In this document: in pieces, positions 8,145 to 16,448 of the stretch
Layout of the letters: each line of letters opens with the position of its first letter
Numbering within the stretch: the stretch's first letter is position 1
DNA from: Hyphomicrobiales bacterium
GTDB taxonomy: Bacteria > Pseudomonadota > Alphaproteobacteria > Rhizobiales > Methyloligellaceae
DNA length: 39,974 nt
Reading direction: 5' to 3'
NCBI GenBank assembly: GCA_021775575.1
Contig: JAJFHO010000096.1
Span: 1 to 39,974, forward strand
Translations under genes and position numbers: made by a program
The notes under the pieces: generated by a model
What the model saw: the letters and a program-made list of their open reading frames with translations, nothing else
Databases searched by the model: none
Told to the model about the DNA's origin: nothing

Positions 8145-8977
8145 GGGCTCATCGCTTCTTGCAAGGCGCGGCTCATGGCGACGGCGCGGATGCGCAGCTC
8201 ATATTCATCCGGCTCCATGCCTGCTTCACGCAGAGCGTCCATGGCCATGTCCATGTCGAAGCTACCGGCATCAAGCGGATCGCCATTTTTGAACAGCGGC
8301 TTCGGGTCGTCGAACAGGACGGGCTGTTCCGACCCTCCAGCCGCGACCATGCGAAAAAAGCCTGTATCTGTGTCGGTTGTGACCGCACCAATCGCCTCTG
8401 CAAATTCGCCGGTCTTTCGGCAGATTTTGTGAAAGCCGTGCCGGGCAACCCTGCTGCCCCTCGGCACGTGGATCGCCGTGACCAGTTCCACCGCACCGAG
8501 ATCCGTCTCCATCGCGCCCTTCACGAAGCCATGGAGCGCGGCCCGCCGCATGCCTCCTGCGTGGGCAATTTCAAGCTCACCGCCAAGCACTAAGAGCGCG
8601 CTCAGCCAGTCGGCAGCGGGGTCGGCATGGGAAAGGCTTCCGCCGATGGTGCCGCGTGTACGCACGGCCCGATAGGCGATGCCAGAGGCGACGCGGCGCA
8701 GAAAACCGTTCGCCGGATCACGGACGCGGCCATCCTCAATCGCCGCGTGGGTCACACAGGCGCCAATTGCATATATATCGTCATTCTCATTCACCTCGAC
8801 CAGTTCCGCGATGCGGGTGATATCGATAAGAAGCTCAGGTTGCACCAATCGTAAATTGAGCATGGGGCCAAGGGTCTGACCGCCGGCAAGTATCTTGGCG
8901 GCAGGGTTCGCATCGAGCAGCTCAAGCACTTGGGCGATGCCACGCGGGCGCGCATAGTCGAAGGCTACCGGTTTCAT
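8141..8977 (-). CDS. Molybdenum hydroxylase FAD-binding subunit (CoxM-like)
   Basis: This 278-residue medium subunit of the xanthine dehydrogenase family shows the FAD-binding AGGQTLGP motif at about residues 31-38 and the second flavin motif RTRGTIGGSLSHADPAAD near 110-127. The C-terminal CODH-FAD domain follows, and the length is standard. It would carry electrons from the [2Fe-2S] clusters to a quinone or another acceptor. It overlaps both neighbours by four bases (ATGA at 8974-8977 and at 8141-8144), so the three subunits are co-translated in the order large, medium, small. Confidence 0.92.
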   Translation of the reverse strand: MKPVAFDYARPRGIAQVLELLDANPAAKILAGGQTLGPMLNLRLVQPELLIDITRIAELVEVNENDDIYAIGACVTHAAIEDGRVRDPANGFLRRVASGIAYRAVRTRGTIGGSLSHADPAADWLSALLVLGGELEIAHAGGMRRAALHGFVKGAMETDLGAVELVTAIHVPRGSRVARHGFHKICRKTGEFAEAIGAVTTDTDTGFFRMVAAGGSEQPVLFDDPKPLFKNGDPLDAGSFDMDMAMDALREAGMEPDEYELRIRAVAMSRALQEAMSP

Positions 8978-11322
8978 GCTGCGGTTTCCTTCTCGGAGCG
9001 CGCGGCAACAATAGCCTCGACAATCCGTCGAGGCGTTACAGGCGACATGGTGAGTTCCGCCCCCATAGGCTTAAGCGCGTCGTTGATGGCATTGGTGATC
9101 GCCGCGGGAGGCGCGATGGCGCCGCCTTCGCCAATTCCCTTCACGCCGAAGCGGGTATAGGGCGACGGCGTTTCCATGTGGAACACGCGTATCGAGGGTA
9201 TCTCGGCGGGCCCGGGAAGCAGATAGTCGGACAGGGTGGAGGCAAGCGGCTGCGCGTCGGCGTCGAAGCGCATCTCCTCATAAAGTGCGGTGCCTACGCC
9301 TTGCGCGGCGCCGCCGAAAATCTGACCATCGACGATCATAGGGTTTACCAGCACACCGCCATCCTCAACGATCACATAGTCGAGAATTTCCACTTCGCCG
9401 GTGAGCGTGTCCACGGCGAGGAGTGCTGCATGGGCCGCGTAGCTGAAGGTGCCCGAGTCGCGCTCTGGCTTGTAACCCGCTGTCACCTCGAGGCCTGAAG
9501 GGTTGACGTCGGGTGGCAAATCCTGCGGGCGCCGGTACCAGATATAAGCGATCTCTTCGATGGTGAGCTCGCCGGATGGACCAATCGCTCTATTATCTTT
9601 CAGCGTGATGTCCGTGGGCTTGCATTGCAGCATTTTGGCCGCGATGCCACGGGCGCGCTCCGCGAGCTGATCGCAGGCTTCCGCCACCGCACCGCCCGAC
9701 ATGACCATGCAGCGTGACCCCCAGGTGCCGGTCGAATAGGGCGTGAAAGCCGTGTCGCCATGCACCACCTTGATCTTGTCGTGAGCGATGCCGAGAACTT
9801 CGTTGGCGACCTGTGACAAGGTCGTCTCGAGCCCCTGTCCGTGCGAGTGAGCGCCAATTCGAATTTCGAGACCGCCGTCAGGGGTGAGCCGCGCATTTGC
9901 CTGCTCATGACCAGGTACCATCGGTATGCCCCAGCCGGCATAGACCGAAGTACCGTGGGCCGCCTGCTCGCAATACATGGCGAAGCCAACACCGATCACA
10001 CGGCCATCGCTCTCGCCTTTCTTCTGGCGCTGGCGGACCGCCGTCAGATCTATAGCCTCGACAGTGCGGCGCAATGCTTCGGGATAGTCGCCGGAGTCGA
10101 AATGCTTGTTGGTGATATTGTCGAATGGCATTTGCTCAGGGCGCACCAAATTCTTCATGCGCACATCGGTTGGTTCCATATCGAGTTCCCGCGCGACTGC
10201 GTCGATCATGAGCTCCATTGCGAAGCAGACACCGGTCCGGGCGACCCCCCGATAGGGCAATATCGGCGCCTTGTTGGTGGCGGCGGAAAAGGTATGGCAG
10301 CGATAGTGCGGAAAGTCGTAGACGCCAGGCAGAATGCTCGCAACCTGCGCCGCCTCCAGACAGGCGGAGAAGGGGTAGGCGGAATAGGCGCCGGAGTCGA
10401 CGGTGGCCTCCGCGTCAATACCAAGCAGCTTGCCTTCCTTGTCCGCGTAGGCCGTGACCACATAGTGATGTTCACGGCAGTTGGCTGAGGCGGTGAGATT
10501 TTCCCGCCGGTCTTCGAGCCAGCGCACCAGATGCCCCAGATGCATCGCCGCCCAGGCGAGGCATACTTCCTCTGGCAGAAGGATGCCCTTGTAGCCGAAG
10601 CCACCTCCGACATCGGGCGCAATGACACGGATAGCGCCATGGTCGATGCCAAGACATTCCGAAAGTCCCGACCGCACGATGTGCGGCATTTGCGTGGAGC
10701 TGTGAACGGTGAGTTGTTCAAGACGGCCGTCCCAATGGGCGATAGCGCCGCGTCCCTCGATCGGGCTCATGCATTGTCGCGCGGTCGAGAACGCGCGCGT
10801 CACCTTGACCGCGGCTTCGCCCGCAGCCGCCTTCATGTCGTCGTCAACCAGCGTCTCGAGAAAGATATTGTCGCCCCAGTGATCATGCACCAGGGCGCTA
10901 TCTTTCTCGCGCGCCATTAGCATGTCGTGTACGGCCGGAAGCGCGTCGAAATCGATCTCGACGCGCGCCGCCATATCTTCCGCTTCCGCTCTGTCGGGTG
11001 CGATGCAGATGGCGACAAGCTCCCCGACATGTCGGACCTTGCCGCGCGCCAGGACCGGCTGGTCCGATGGCTTGAAACCGGGCAGGGCCGTAACCGCCGT
11101 GATCGGCTTCACCTCGTCCAAATCCGCAGCGGTAAAAACGCATCCGGCCAGATCGTCAGGCACCTTTATGGATTTGATGCGCGCGTGGGCAAGGGGGCTG
11201 CGCACGAAAGCCGCGTCCTGCATGCCGGCGAGGCGGATGTCGCCGACAAACTCGCCGCGGCCCCGCATATAGCGATCATCTTCCTTGCGGATGAGACGCG
11301 CACCAACACCCTGCTTTTTCAT
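8974..11322 (-). CDS. Molybdenum hydroxylase catalytic (Mo-cofactor) subunit, xanthine dehydrogenase family
   Basis: This 782-residue large subunit begins GARLIRKEDDRYMRGRGEFVGDI, typical of CoxL-like proteins. The active-site loop reads PYRGVART (Y357, R358), so it lacks the cysteine of the AYRCSFR loop of true CO dehydrogenase. The catalytic base is E732 in GIGEGG. It should therefore hydroxylate a carbon next to nitrogen in a heterocycle, or an aldehyde, rather than oxidise CO. The substrate cannot be read from sequence. I chose the ATG at 11322; a GTG at 11358 would add 12 basic residues. Operator B is centred 67 bases upstream. The subunit heads a three-gene operon with the FAD and Fe-S subunits. 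No Mo-cofactor insertion gene (CoxD or XdhC type) is present nearby. Confidence 0.9.
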   Translation of the reverse strand: MKKQGVGARLIRKEDDRYMRGRGEFVGDIRLAGMQDAAFVRSPLAHARIKSIKVPDDLAGCVFTAADLDEVKPITAVTALPGFKPSDQPVLARGKVRHVGELVAICIAPDRAEAEDMAARVEIDFDALPAVHDMLMAREKDSALVHDHWGDNIFLETLVDDDMKAAAGEAAVKVTRAFSTARQCMSPIEGRGAIAHWDGRLEQLTVHSSTQMPHIVRSGLSECLGIDHGAIRVIAPDVGGGFGYKGILLPEEVCLAWAAMHLGHLVRWLEDRRENLTASANCREHHYVVTAYADKEGKLLGIDAEATVDSGAYSAYPFSACLEAAQVASILPGVYDFPHYRCHTFSAATNKAPILPYRGVARTGVCFAMELMIDAVARELDMEPTDVRMKNLVRPEQMPFDNITNKHFDSGDYPEALRRTVEAIDLTAVRQRQKKGESDGRVIGVGFAMYCEQAAHGTSVYAGWGIPMVPGHEQANARLTPDGGLEIRIGAHSHGQGLETTLSQVANEVLGIAHDKIKVVHGDTAFTPYSTGTWGSRCMVMSGGAVAEACDQLAERARGIAAKMLQCKPTDITLKDNRAIGPSGELTIEEIAYIWYRRPQDLPPDVNPSGLEVTAGYKPERDSGTFSYAAHAALLAVDTLTGEVEILDYVIVEDGGVLVNPMIVDGQIFGGAAQGVGTALYEEMRFDADAQPLASTLSDYLLPGPAEIPSIRVFHMETPSPYTRFGVKGIGEGGAIAPPAAITNAINDALKPMGAELTMSPVTPRRIVEAIVAARSEKETAA

Positions 11323-11379
11323 GATCCGCACCCGTCCCTTGCGGTTCCTCCAGCGCACCTTCCCGGATTTCGGTCAGGT

Positions 11380-11399
11380 TGGTCCTATTGTTAGGACAA
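11380..11399. promoter_or_regulatory. Operator B (shared palindrome) upstream of the Mo-hydroxylase operon
   Basis: TGGTCCTATTGTTAGGACAA matches 18 of 20 positions of TTGTYCTAWTAWTAGRACAA, with the perfect arms GTCCTA and TAGGAC around TTGT. It is the second-best copy of the palindrome in the window. It lies 58-77 bases before the large-subunit ATG, where it could overlap a promoter. Confidence 0.7.
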
Positions 11400-11474
11400 C
11401 GATATAAGAATAGACCCCCGTGACATATCGGACAATATGGCGTTCGCCCGTGGGAAGAGCCCGCGCCCTGTCGC

Positions 11475-12230
11475 TTATGATGTGCGGTTGATCAGCTCGA
11501 TATCCAGCTTTACCTGATCACCACGATAGATGATGTCGCCAGAGTAAATCACGACGCCATCGACGTCGGTGATGATGCAATGGGCCTCGGCGGTCGGTGC
11601 ATTCAACGGGATCTTGAGCTGAAGCGCCGTTTCCACATCCGCTGCGCCGATGCGCAGTGTCTGGTGTGCGCGGCTGATCTCGAGATCGTCCATTTCGTCG
11701 ATTACGGCGAGCGCGACACGCTTGCGAAAGGCCGCTGGGTCGCGGTCGTAAATATGTTTGGCCAGGTGAACGCTGGCCAGAGCATATGGCTCGTTCCTTT
11801 TAAGCTGTACGCTGCGGAAAAACTCGTAGGCATCCGCCGGCCGCCCGTCCTTTGGATCGATCTGCAGCTCCTGTGCTGTATCGACGTCAATGAAGCGCGG
11901 TACATTCGCGCTTATGAGATTGATAAGGGAGTCCCAGTCGGTTGCCAGATGCAGCCACCGGTCGTTGCCGGGCGTGCGCATCACAAAAGTGCCTTTGCCC
12001 TGATGGGACCTGAGAAGGCCCTCTTCCTGCAACAGTTCGATCGCCTGGCGCACGGTGACGCGCGCAACGCTGAACTCGTTCTCGAGCTCCTCCAGCGTGG
12101 CGATCTTGTCGCCGACGGCCCAATGCCCTTCCCGGATACGCCGGCGCAGCGTGGAGGCAACCTGCACGTAACGCGGAGCGCGTATCTCCGCGTATGTGCT
12201 TGCGATGCCTGTCTGACCAGCGTTTGTCAT
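11475..12230 (-). CDS. GntR-family transcriptional regulator, HutC subfamily
   Basis: This 251-residue protein has an N-terminal winged helix-turn-helix at about residues 19-86 (VASTLRRRIREGHWAVGDKI, then FSVARVTVRQAIELLQEEGLL and GKGTFV). A UTRA effector-binding domain follows from about residue 100 to the end (AYEFFRSVQLKRNEPYALASVHLA; VIYSGDIIYRGDQVKLDIEL). HutC-type regulators are usually repressors released by a pathway metabolite. The ATG at 12230 has AGGAGAAG upstream. It lies 145 bases after the M20 gene on the same strand, so it is probably transcribed from the operator-C promoter and regulates itself. It is the natural candidate to bind the five shared palindromes, whose GT...AC ends fit GntR-family operators. 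This link is inferred. Confidence 0.93.
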   Translation of the reverse strand: MTNAGQTGIASTYAEIRAPRYVQVASTLRRRIREGHWAVGDKIATLEELENEFSVARVTVRQAIELLQEEGLLRSHQGKGTFVMRTPGNDRWLHLATDWDSLINLISANVPRFIDVDTAQELQIDPKDGRPADAYEFFRSVQLKRNEPYALASVHLAKHIYDRDPAAFRKRVALAVIDEMDDLEISRAHQTLRIGAADVETALQLKIPLNAPTAEAHCIITDVDGVVIYSGDIIYRGDQVKLDIELINRTS

Positions 12231-12375
12231 GCTCTTCTCCTGCCACCCGGTGCAGAGGGACCGGAGGCCAATTCATGGAAATCATGATAAGCGTTTTCAA
12301 AGCCGCCCGCCAACAAGTTGGCGTGAGTCTCTGACCAATTCAAGCAGCATGACCCTGCGGCGAATAGGACAGCTA

Positions 12376-13656
12376 CTATTTCACACCACACCAATCGCAA
12401 ATGCTCAGCGCATAGACCTTGATGGCGGTCATATAGTCATCGATATCCACATATTCATCATTGGCGTGCATCACAGCGGTTGGGCCGGGGCCAAAAATCA
12501 CGGTAGGCGTATCGCCGTTGTTTATGAGGAACCGGGTATCGGCAGCCCCCTGGCGGCCACTGATTTCCGGATCCTTGCCTGCGACCTCCTTGAAACACTC
12601 CACAAGGGTTGTGACGATAGGATGATCGGTTGGAATATCGGCGGCCTCTGCATCGAGACCACCAAACTTGTTGCCAAAGGTGATCTCCGGGGGATGATCC
12701 TTCATCCAGGGGTCGTCAGCCGCAGCTTTTGCAATGTGATCAACGAACGCTTGCTTGACACCATTGTGGTCTTCGCCCGGAACCGTGGCGATGCTGCCCT
12801 TCAGCAAACAAGTGTCGGGAAAAGCGCTCGGAAAGCTGCCGGACTCGATGGTGCCGACGAGGCAGGGCAGCGTGCTGAGGATATCGGGATAAAGCGGATG
12901 CGAGACCGTCTCGAGGCGGTGTTTTTCATGGTCGTCGATTGCCACCTTGATTTTATAGCCAAGATCGATGGCATTCACGCCCGTATAGCGCTGCTGAATA
13001 CCCGCCTTCTTGCCGCGGATGAGGATTTGGAACCAGATGCGCCCGATACAGGCGGGCTGTACGGCGAGCGTGCTGGTCTCGCCTGAAATGGCGGCATCGG
13101 CCTTGTAGCCGCGCAGTACGGTGTCGAGTGTTCCGTGTCCGGAGATTTCCTCGTCCACGACAAGATTTACGAGAACGTCACCTTTGAGTTTGATCCCGGC
13201 TTCTTCGATATATTGGACCGCAAGAATCTGCGACGACACTCCGCTCTTCATGTCGGAAGACCCCCGGCCATAAATGCGATTATCCCGGATTTTCGCCGCC
13301 CATGGATCGTCGGTCCAGGATTCACGCGGACCTTCAGGAATGACATCGGTATGGCCGTTCAGCAGCAGCGAGCGCCCGCCGCCCGCACCCTTGCGGGTGG
13401 CAACGATGTTTGGACGCCCTTCATAGCTTTCGGTGACGACGGAGGCAGCAGGATGTTTCTGGATTTCTTCCGCATCCATATCCCACATGTCGATCTCGAG
13501 CCCCATTTCTTCGAGATAGCCCTTCAGGTGGTTCTGGATCGGGCCCTCATCCCCCGTCACGCTCGGAAACTGTATGAGTTTGCGGAGGAAATCGACGGCC
13601 TGATCCTGCTTGCCATCGATCATTTCAAGCAACTTTTGCCGCTGAGCCTTGTCCAT
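12376..13656 (-). CDS. M20-family metallo-amidohydrolase, ArgE/DapE type
   Basis: This 426-residue zinc-dependent deacylase/carboxypeptidase-like enzyme has the metal ligands and catalytic residues of the family: H102 and D104 in GHTDV, D135 in GRGSSDMKSG, the E169-E170 pair in DEEISG and H397 in MHANDEY. A dimerisation (lid) domain lies between about 195 and 310. Members cleave amide bonds of N-acyl or N-carbamoyl amino acids and short peptides. The regulon context suggests it opens an amide or ureido bond of the substrate or of a ring-opened intermediate; the actual substrate is unknown. It is followed on the same strand by the GntR gene. Operator C is centred only 23 bases before the ATG, so the start codon lies very close to the regulated promoter. 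No strong ribosome site is seen. Confidence 0.88.
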   Translation of the reverse strand: MDKAQRQKLLEMIDGKQDQAVDFLRKLIQFPSVTGDEGPIQNHLKGYLEEMGLEIDMWDMDAEEIQKHPAASVVTESYEGRPNIVATRKGAGGGRSLLLNGHTDVIPEGPRESWTDDPWAAKIRDNRIYGRGSSDMKSGVSSQILAVQYIEEAGIKLKGDVLVNLVVDEEISGHGTLDTVLRGYKADAAISGETSTLAVQPACIGRIWFQILIRGKKAGIQQRYTGVNAIDLGYKIKVAIDDHEKHRLETVSHPLYPDILSTLPCLVGTIESGSFPSAFPDTCLLKGSIATVPGEDHNGVKQAFVDHIAKAAADDPWMKDHPPEITFGNKFGGLDAEAADIPTDHPIVTTLVECFKEVAGKDPEISGRQGAADTRFLINNGDTPTVIFGPGPTAVMHANDEYVDIDDYMTAIKVYALSICDWCGVK

Positions 13657-13669
13657 GATTTACTCGATA

Positions 13670-13689
13670 TGTTTCTAATATTGGAACAA
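13670..13689. promoter_or_regulatory. Operator C (shared palindrome) upstream of the M20-GntR operon
   Basis: TGTTTCTAATATTGGAACAA matches 17 of 20 positions of TTGTYCTAWTAWTAGRACAA. It lies 14-33 bases before the M20 ATG, close enough to block transcription or early elongation. It shares a 333-base divergent intergenic region with operator D. Confidence 0.55.
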
Positions 13690-13857
13690 CCATATAATGG
13701 GCACAAATGCGCGCTGTCAACGAAGCCGCAGGAAGTGCCTCATGTCTCTCGCCGGGACATGGTATCGTTTGAAATTGTGCTTGTCTTTCATGCAGTGTGA
13801 GGCAAATCATGCATGAACCAGGAATTCCTTACCGCCACGCCGTCAGAATTTGTATAG

Positions 13858-13877
13858 TCATCCTATTAATAGTATGA
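13858..13877. promoter_or_regulatory. Operator D (variant palindrome) upstream of npdG-cofEDCGH
   Basis: TCATCCTATTAATAGTATGA has the same CTA-N4-TAG core as the other sites but different outer arms (TCAT and ATGA instead of TTGT and ACAA). It is itself symmetrical except for one base pair. It matches 15 of 20 positions of the shared consensus. The centre is 122 bases before the npdG ATG. The changed arms could mean weaker or different regulation of the cofactor genes. Confidence 0.45.
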
Positions 13878-13989
13878 TTGGGTCAATTTTCATATTAACT
13901 CCAACGGGATTGCAACAGGAAAGCGGCTGTGAATTCGGCTGCTCTTTTGAAATGCATCAGCGCTGGCGTCAACATAAGCAGGGGACGAT

Positions 13990-14658
13990 ATGAGTGAAAT
14001 CCGCTCATCGCTTGCCGTGATCGGTGGAACCGGAAATCTTGGGCATGCGCTGGCGCGCCGCTGGGCGCAGGCCGGATATGAGGTTGTGATAGGCTCGCGC
14101 ACTGCGGGGAAGGCGGAGGACGCTGCCGCGCGTATTGAAACGGCCAGCGGATCGGTGCCCGCGACCGGATTGACAAATGAGGATGCGGCGGCCAAGGCCG
14201 ATATTGTCATTGTTGCCGTTCCTTTCTCGTCCCAAGAGGCAATTCTCACCGCCATTTCGGGTGAATTGGCAGGCAAGCTGATTGTCGACACCACCGTGCC
14301 CCTCGTACCGCCAAAAGTCGCGCGCGCGCAAATGCCCACGGCAGGCTCCGCGGCACTGTCGGCGCGAGCCATCCTCGGCGAGGAAGCCAGACTTGTTTCG
14401 GCATTTCACAATGTCGCCGCGCACAAGCTGCAACAAGATATCGAGGTCGATTGCGATGTGCTGGTGTTTGGCGATAATCCGGCCGACCGGGACAGTGTCG
14501 TGGAACTTGCGGACGCGGCCGGGCTGCGCGGCATTCACGGTGGCCCTCTTGCCAATTCCGTTGCCGCCGAAGCGTTCACTTCGGTCCTCATCGGCATCAA
14601 CAAACGCTACAAGGCCGATGGCGCCGGCATTCGCATCACCGGACTTGGCGGCGCCTAG
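13990..14658 (+). CDS. npdG: NADPH-dependent F420 reductase (F420:NADP+ oxidoreductase)
   Basis: This 222-residue Rossmann-fold protein is of the archaeal Fno/NpdG family. It has the nucleotide loop VIGGTGNLGHALARRWA (GGTGNLG at 12-18), followed by VVIGSR, whose Ser-Arg end fits NADP binding. IVIVAVPFSSQE, LIVDTTVPLVPP, LVSAFHNVAAHKLQ and LVFGDN follow in family order. It should reduce F420 with NADPH in the cytoplasm to supply F420H2. AGGGGA lies five bases before the ATG. It heads a tightly packed cofactor operon with cofE 30 bases downstream. Having the reductase in front of the biosynthetic genes indicates that reduced F420 is what the pathway needs. Confidence 0.9.
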   Translation: MSEIRSSLAVIGGTGNLGHALARRWAQAGYEVVIGSRTAGKAEDAAARIETASGSVPATGLTNEDAAAKADIVIVAVPFSSQEAILTAISGELAGKLIVDTTVPLVPPKVARAQMPTAGSAALSARAILGEEARLVSAFHNVAAHKLQQDIEVDCDVLVFGDNPADRDSVVELADAAGLRGIHGGPLANSVAAEAFTSVLIGINKRYKADGAGIRITGLGGA

Positions 14659-14688
14659 CGCTGCCGGGCAGCCCGGTAAGGGCGGGAA

Positions 14689-15453
14689 ATGGCGAACAGA
14701 CTTACAGTCATTGGTATCGAAGGCGTCCCCCTTGTCCAGGCGGGAGACGATCTAGCTGCAATATTGATTTCGGCAATCGAAGCGCAGGGCCTGCAGCCAT
14801 CTAAAGATGATATTCTTGTCGTGGCACAGAAGGTCGTCTCAAAGGCGGAACGACGGCTACTCGACCTTTCGACACTTGAGCCTTCGCCAGAGGCCCAAAA
14901 GCTCGCGCAAGAGACAGATAAGGACCCCCGTCATGTGGAAGCTATCTTGCGCGAGTCGAACGACGTGGTGCGCAGCAAGCCGGGCGTGATCGTGGTCGAG
15001 CACCGTCTCGGCCATGTGCTCGCCAATGCCGGCATCGACCGCTCCAATGTCGAAAGTCCGGGTGGAGGCGACGCCGTGCTTCTGCTGCCGGAGGACCCGG
15101 ATGCAAGCGCGGCACAGATCAAGGATCGTTTCGACGCCCGCTGGAATTGCGATGTGGGCGTCATTATCGCAGACAGCGTCGGGCGCGCCTGGCGGCTTGG
15201 GACAACTGGAATAGCGATCGGTGTCGCGGGCCTTGCGGCGCTCAATGACCAGCGTGGTGATCTCGATCTTTTTGGCAAGCCGCTGGAAGTGACTGTGACC
15301 GGCCATGCGGACGCCATTGCTGCGGCGGCGACGCTCATCATGGGCGAGGGCGCGGAAGCAGTGCCGGCGGCGCTCGTGCATGGCGTACAGCGCGGCGATG
15401 CCACACCTGCGCGCAGTATTGTCAGGCCGAAAGACGAGGACATGTTCCGATGA
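14689..15453 (+). CDS. cofE: Coenzyme F420-0:L-glutamate ligase
   Basis: This 254-residue GTP-dependent ligase adds glutamates to F420-0. Visible family motifs are DDILVVAQKVVSKAE near residues 39-53, VVRSKPGVIVVEHRLG, NAGIDRSN, and DSVGRAWRLGTTGIAIG near residues 162-178. Only the CofE domain is present; the C-terminal flavin-dependent reductase domain of mycobacterial FbiB is missing, and no separate copy of that reductase is seen in the window. The stop overlaps the cofD start (ATGA at 15450-15453). Confidence 0.94.
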   Translation: MANRLTVIGIEGVPLVQAGDDLAAILISAIEAQGLQPSKDDILVVAQKVVSKAERRLLDLSTLEPSPEAQKLAQETDKDPRHVEAILRESNDVVRSKPGVIVVEHRLGHVLANAGIDRSNVESPGGGDAVLLLPEDPDASAAQIKDRFDARWNCDVGVIIADSVGRAWRLGTTGIAIGVAGLAALNDQRGDLDLFGKPLEVTVTGHADAIAAAATLIMGEGAEAVPAALVHGVQRGDATPARSIVRPKDEDMFR

Positions 15454-16448
15454 CCGGACGCCAGGAATTGCCGAAAGGCAAACCGCATGGCGACGTTGTC
15501 GCGCTTTGCGGCGGCGTTGGCGGCGCAAAGCTCGCACTCGGCCTTTCCCGGGTCGTGCCCGGGGATCAGTTATCGATAGGCGTCAACACGGGCGACGACT
15601 TCAAACATCTCGGCCTGCATATCTCTCCGGACATCGATACGGTGATGTATACGCTGGCCGGTCTAGCGAACCCCGAAACGGGCTGGGGGCGGGTGGACGA
15701 AACCTGGAATTTCATGGAGACGCTGAGCTCCCTTGGTGGGGAGACCTGGTTCCAATTGGGTGACCGGGATATGGCGCTCCACGTTGAGCGCACCTGCCGG
15801 CTGCGGGCGGGCGAAACGCTAAGCGCCATCACCGCCGATATTTGCAGCCGCCTGGGTATTGCATCGCGTGTCCTGCCCATGAGCGATGACCCGGTGCGCA
15901 CGCTGGTCGAGACTGAGACGGGCCCGATGCCCTTCCAGAACTATTTCGTCGAGCAGCGGTGCAAACCAGCCGTTCGGTCGGTAACGTTTGCCGGTGCGGA
16001 GCGAGCAACGACCCAGAGGGAGTTGGCGGCGGCGCTGCTGAAACCCAATCTTCGGGCGGTCGTCATCTGCCCGTCCAATCCCTATCTCAGTGTCGATCCC
16101 ATCCTCGCTGTCGCAGGCATGCGTGAGCTTCTGCATAAGGTCTGCGCACCTGTCGTCGCCGTTTCGCCGGTCGTCGGCGGCAAGGCAGTGAAGGGTCCCA
16201 TGGCCAAGATCATGGGCGAGCTGGGGCACAAGGTCAGCCATGCCACAATCGCAAATCACTATGCCGGCTTGATAGAGGGCCTGATGGTTGATTGCGAGGA
16301 AGAGGGTATCCCCGGCAATATTTCGGTCGCGGTCCAAAGCACGATGATGAAAACTCTGGACGACAAGATCGAACTTGCCCGGGCGGCGCTCTCCTTTGCC
16401 GACGATATCACGGCGGGGCGAGGCACCTTGCAGGAGCAGCGCGCATGA
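15450..16448 (+). CDS. cofD: CofD/FbiA-type phospho-(lacto/enolpyruvyl) transferase of F420 synthesis
   Basis: This 332-residue enzyme joins the CofC-activated three-carbon phosphate to the deazaflavin Fo. The glycine-rich CGGVGGAKLALGLS lies at residues 17-30, followed by VNTGDDFKHLGLHISPDIDTVMYTLAG, FQLGDRDMALH, VICPSNPYLSVDPIL and a late AVSPVVGGKAVKGP. The length is standard. It overlaps cofE and the CofC-CofG-CofH gene by ATGA at both ends, so the biosynthetic enzymes are translationally coupled. Confidence 0.95.
   Translation: MTGRQELPKGKPHGDVVALCGGVGGAKLALGLSRVVPGDQLSIGVNTGDDFKHLGLHISPDIDTVMYTLAGLANPETGWGRVDETWNFMETLSSLGGETWFQLGDRDMALHVERTCRLRAGETLSAITADICSRLGIASRVLPMSDDPVRTLVETETGPMPFQNYFVEQRCKPAVRSVTFAGAERATTQRELAAALLKPNLRAVVICPSNPYLSVDPILAVAGMRELLHKVCAPVVAVSPVVGGKAVKGPMAKIMGELGHKVSHATIANHYAGLIEGLMVDCEEEGIPGNISVAVQSTMMKTLDDKIELARAALSFADDITAGRGTLQEQRA

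Noticed and set aside
8974-11322. Aerobic CO dehydrogenase large subunit (CoxL) and carboxydotrophy
   Set aside because: The active-site loop is PYRGVART and lacks the cysteine of AYRCSFR that holds the Mo-Cu centre, and no CoxD/CoxE/CoxF genes are present. Only a general Mo-hydroxylase can be claimed.
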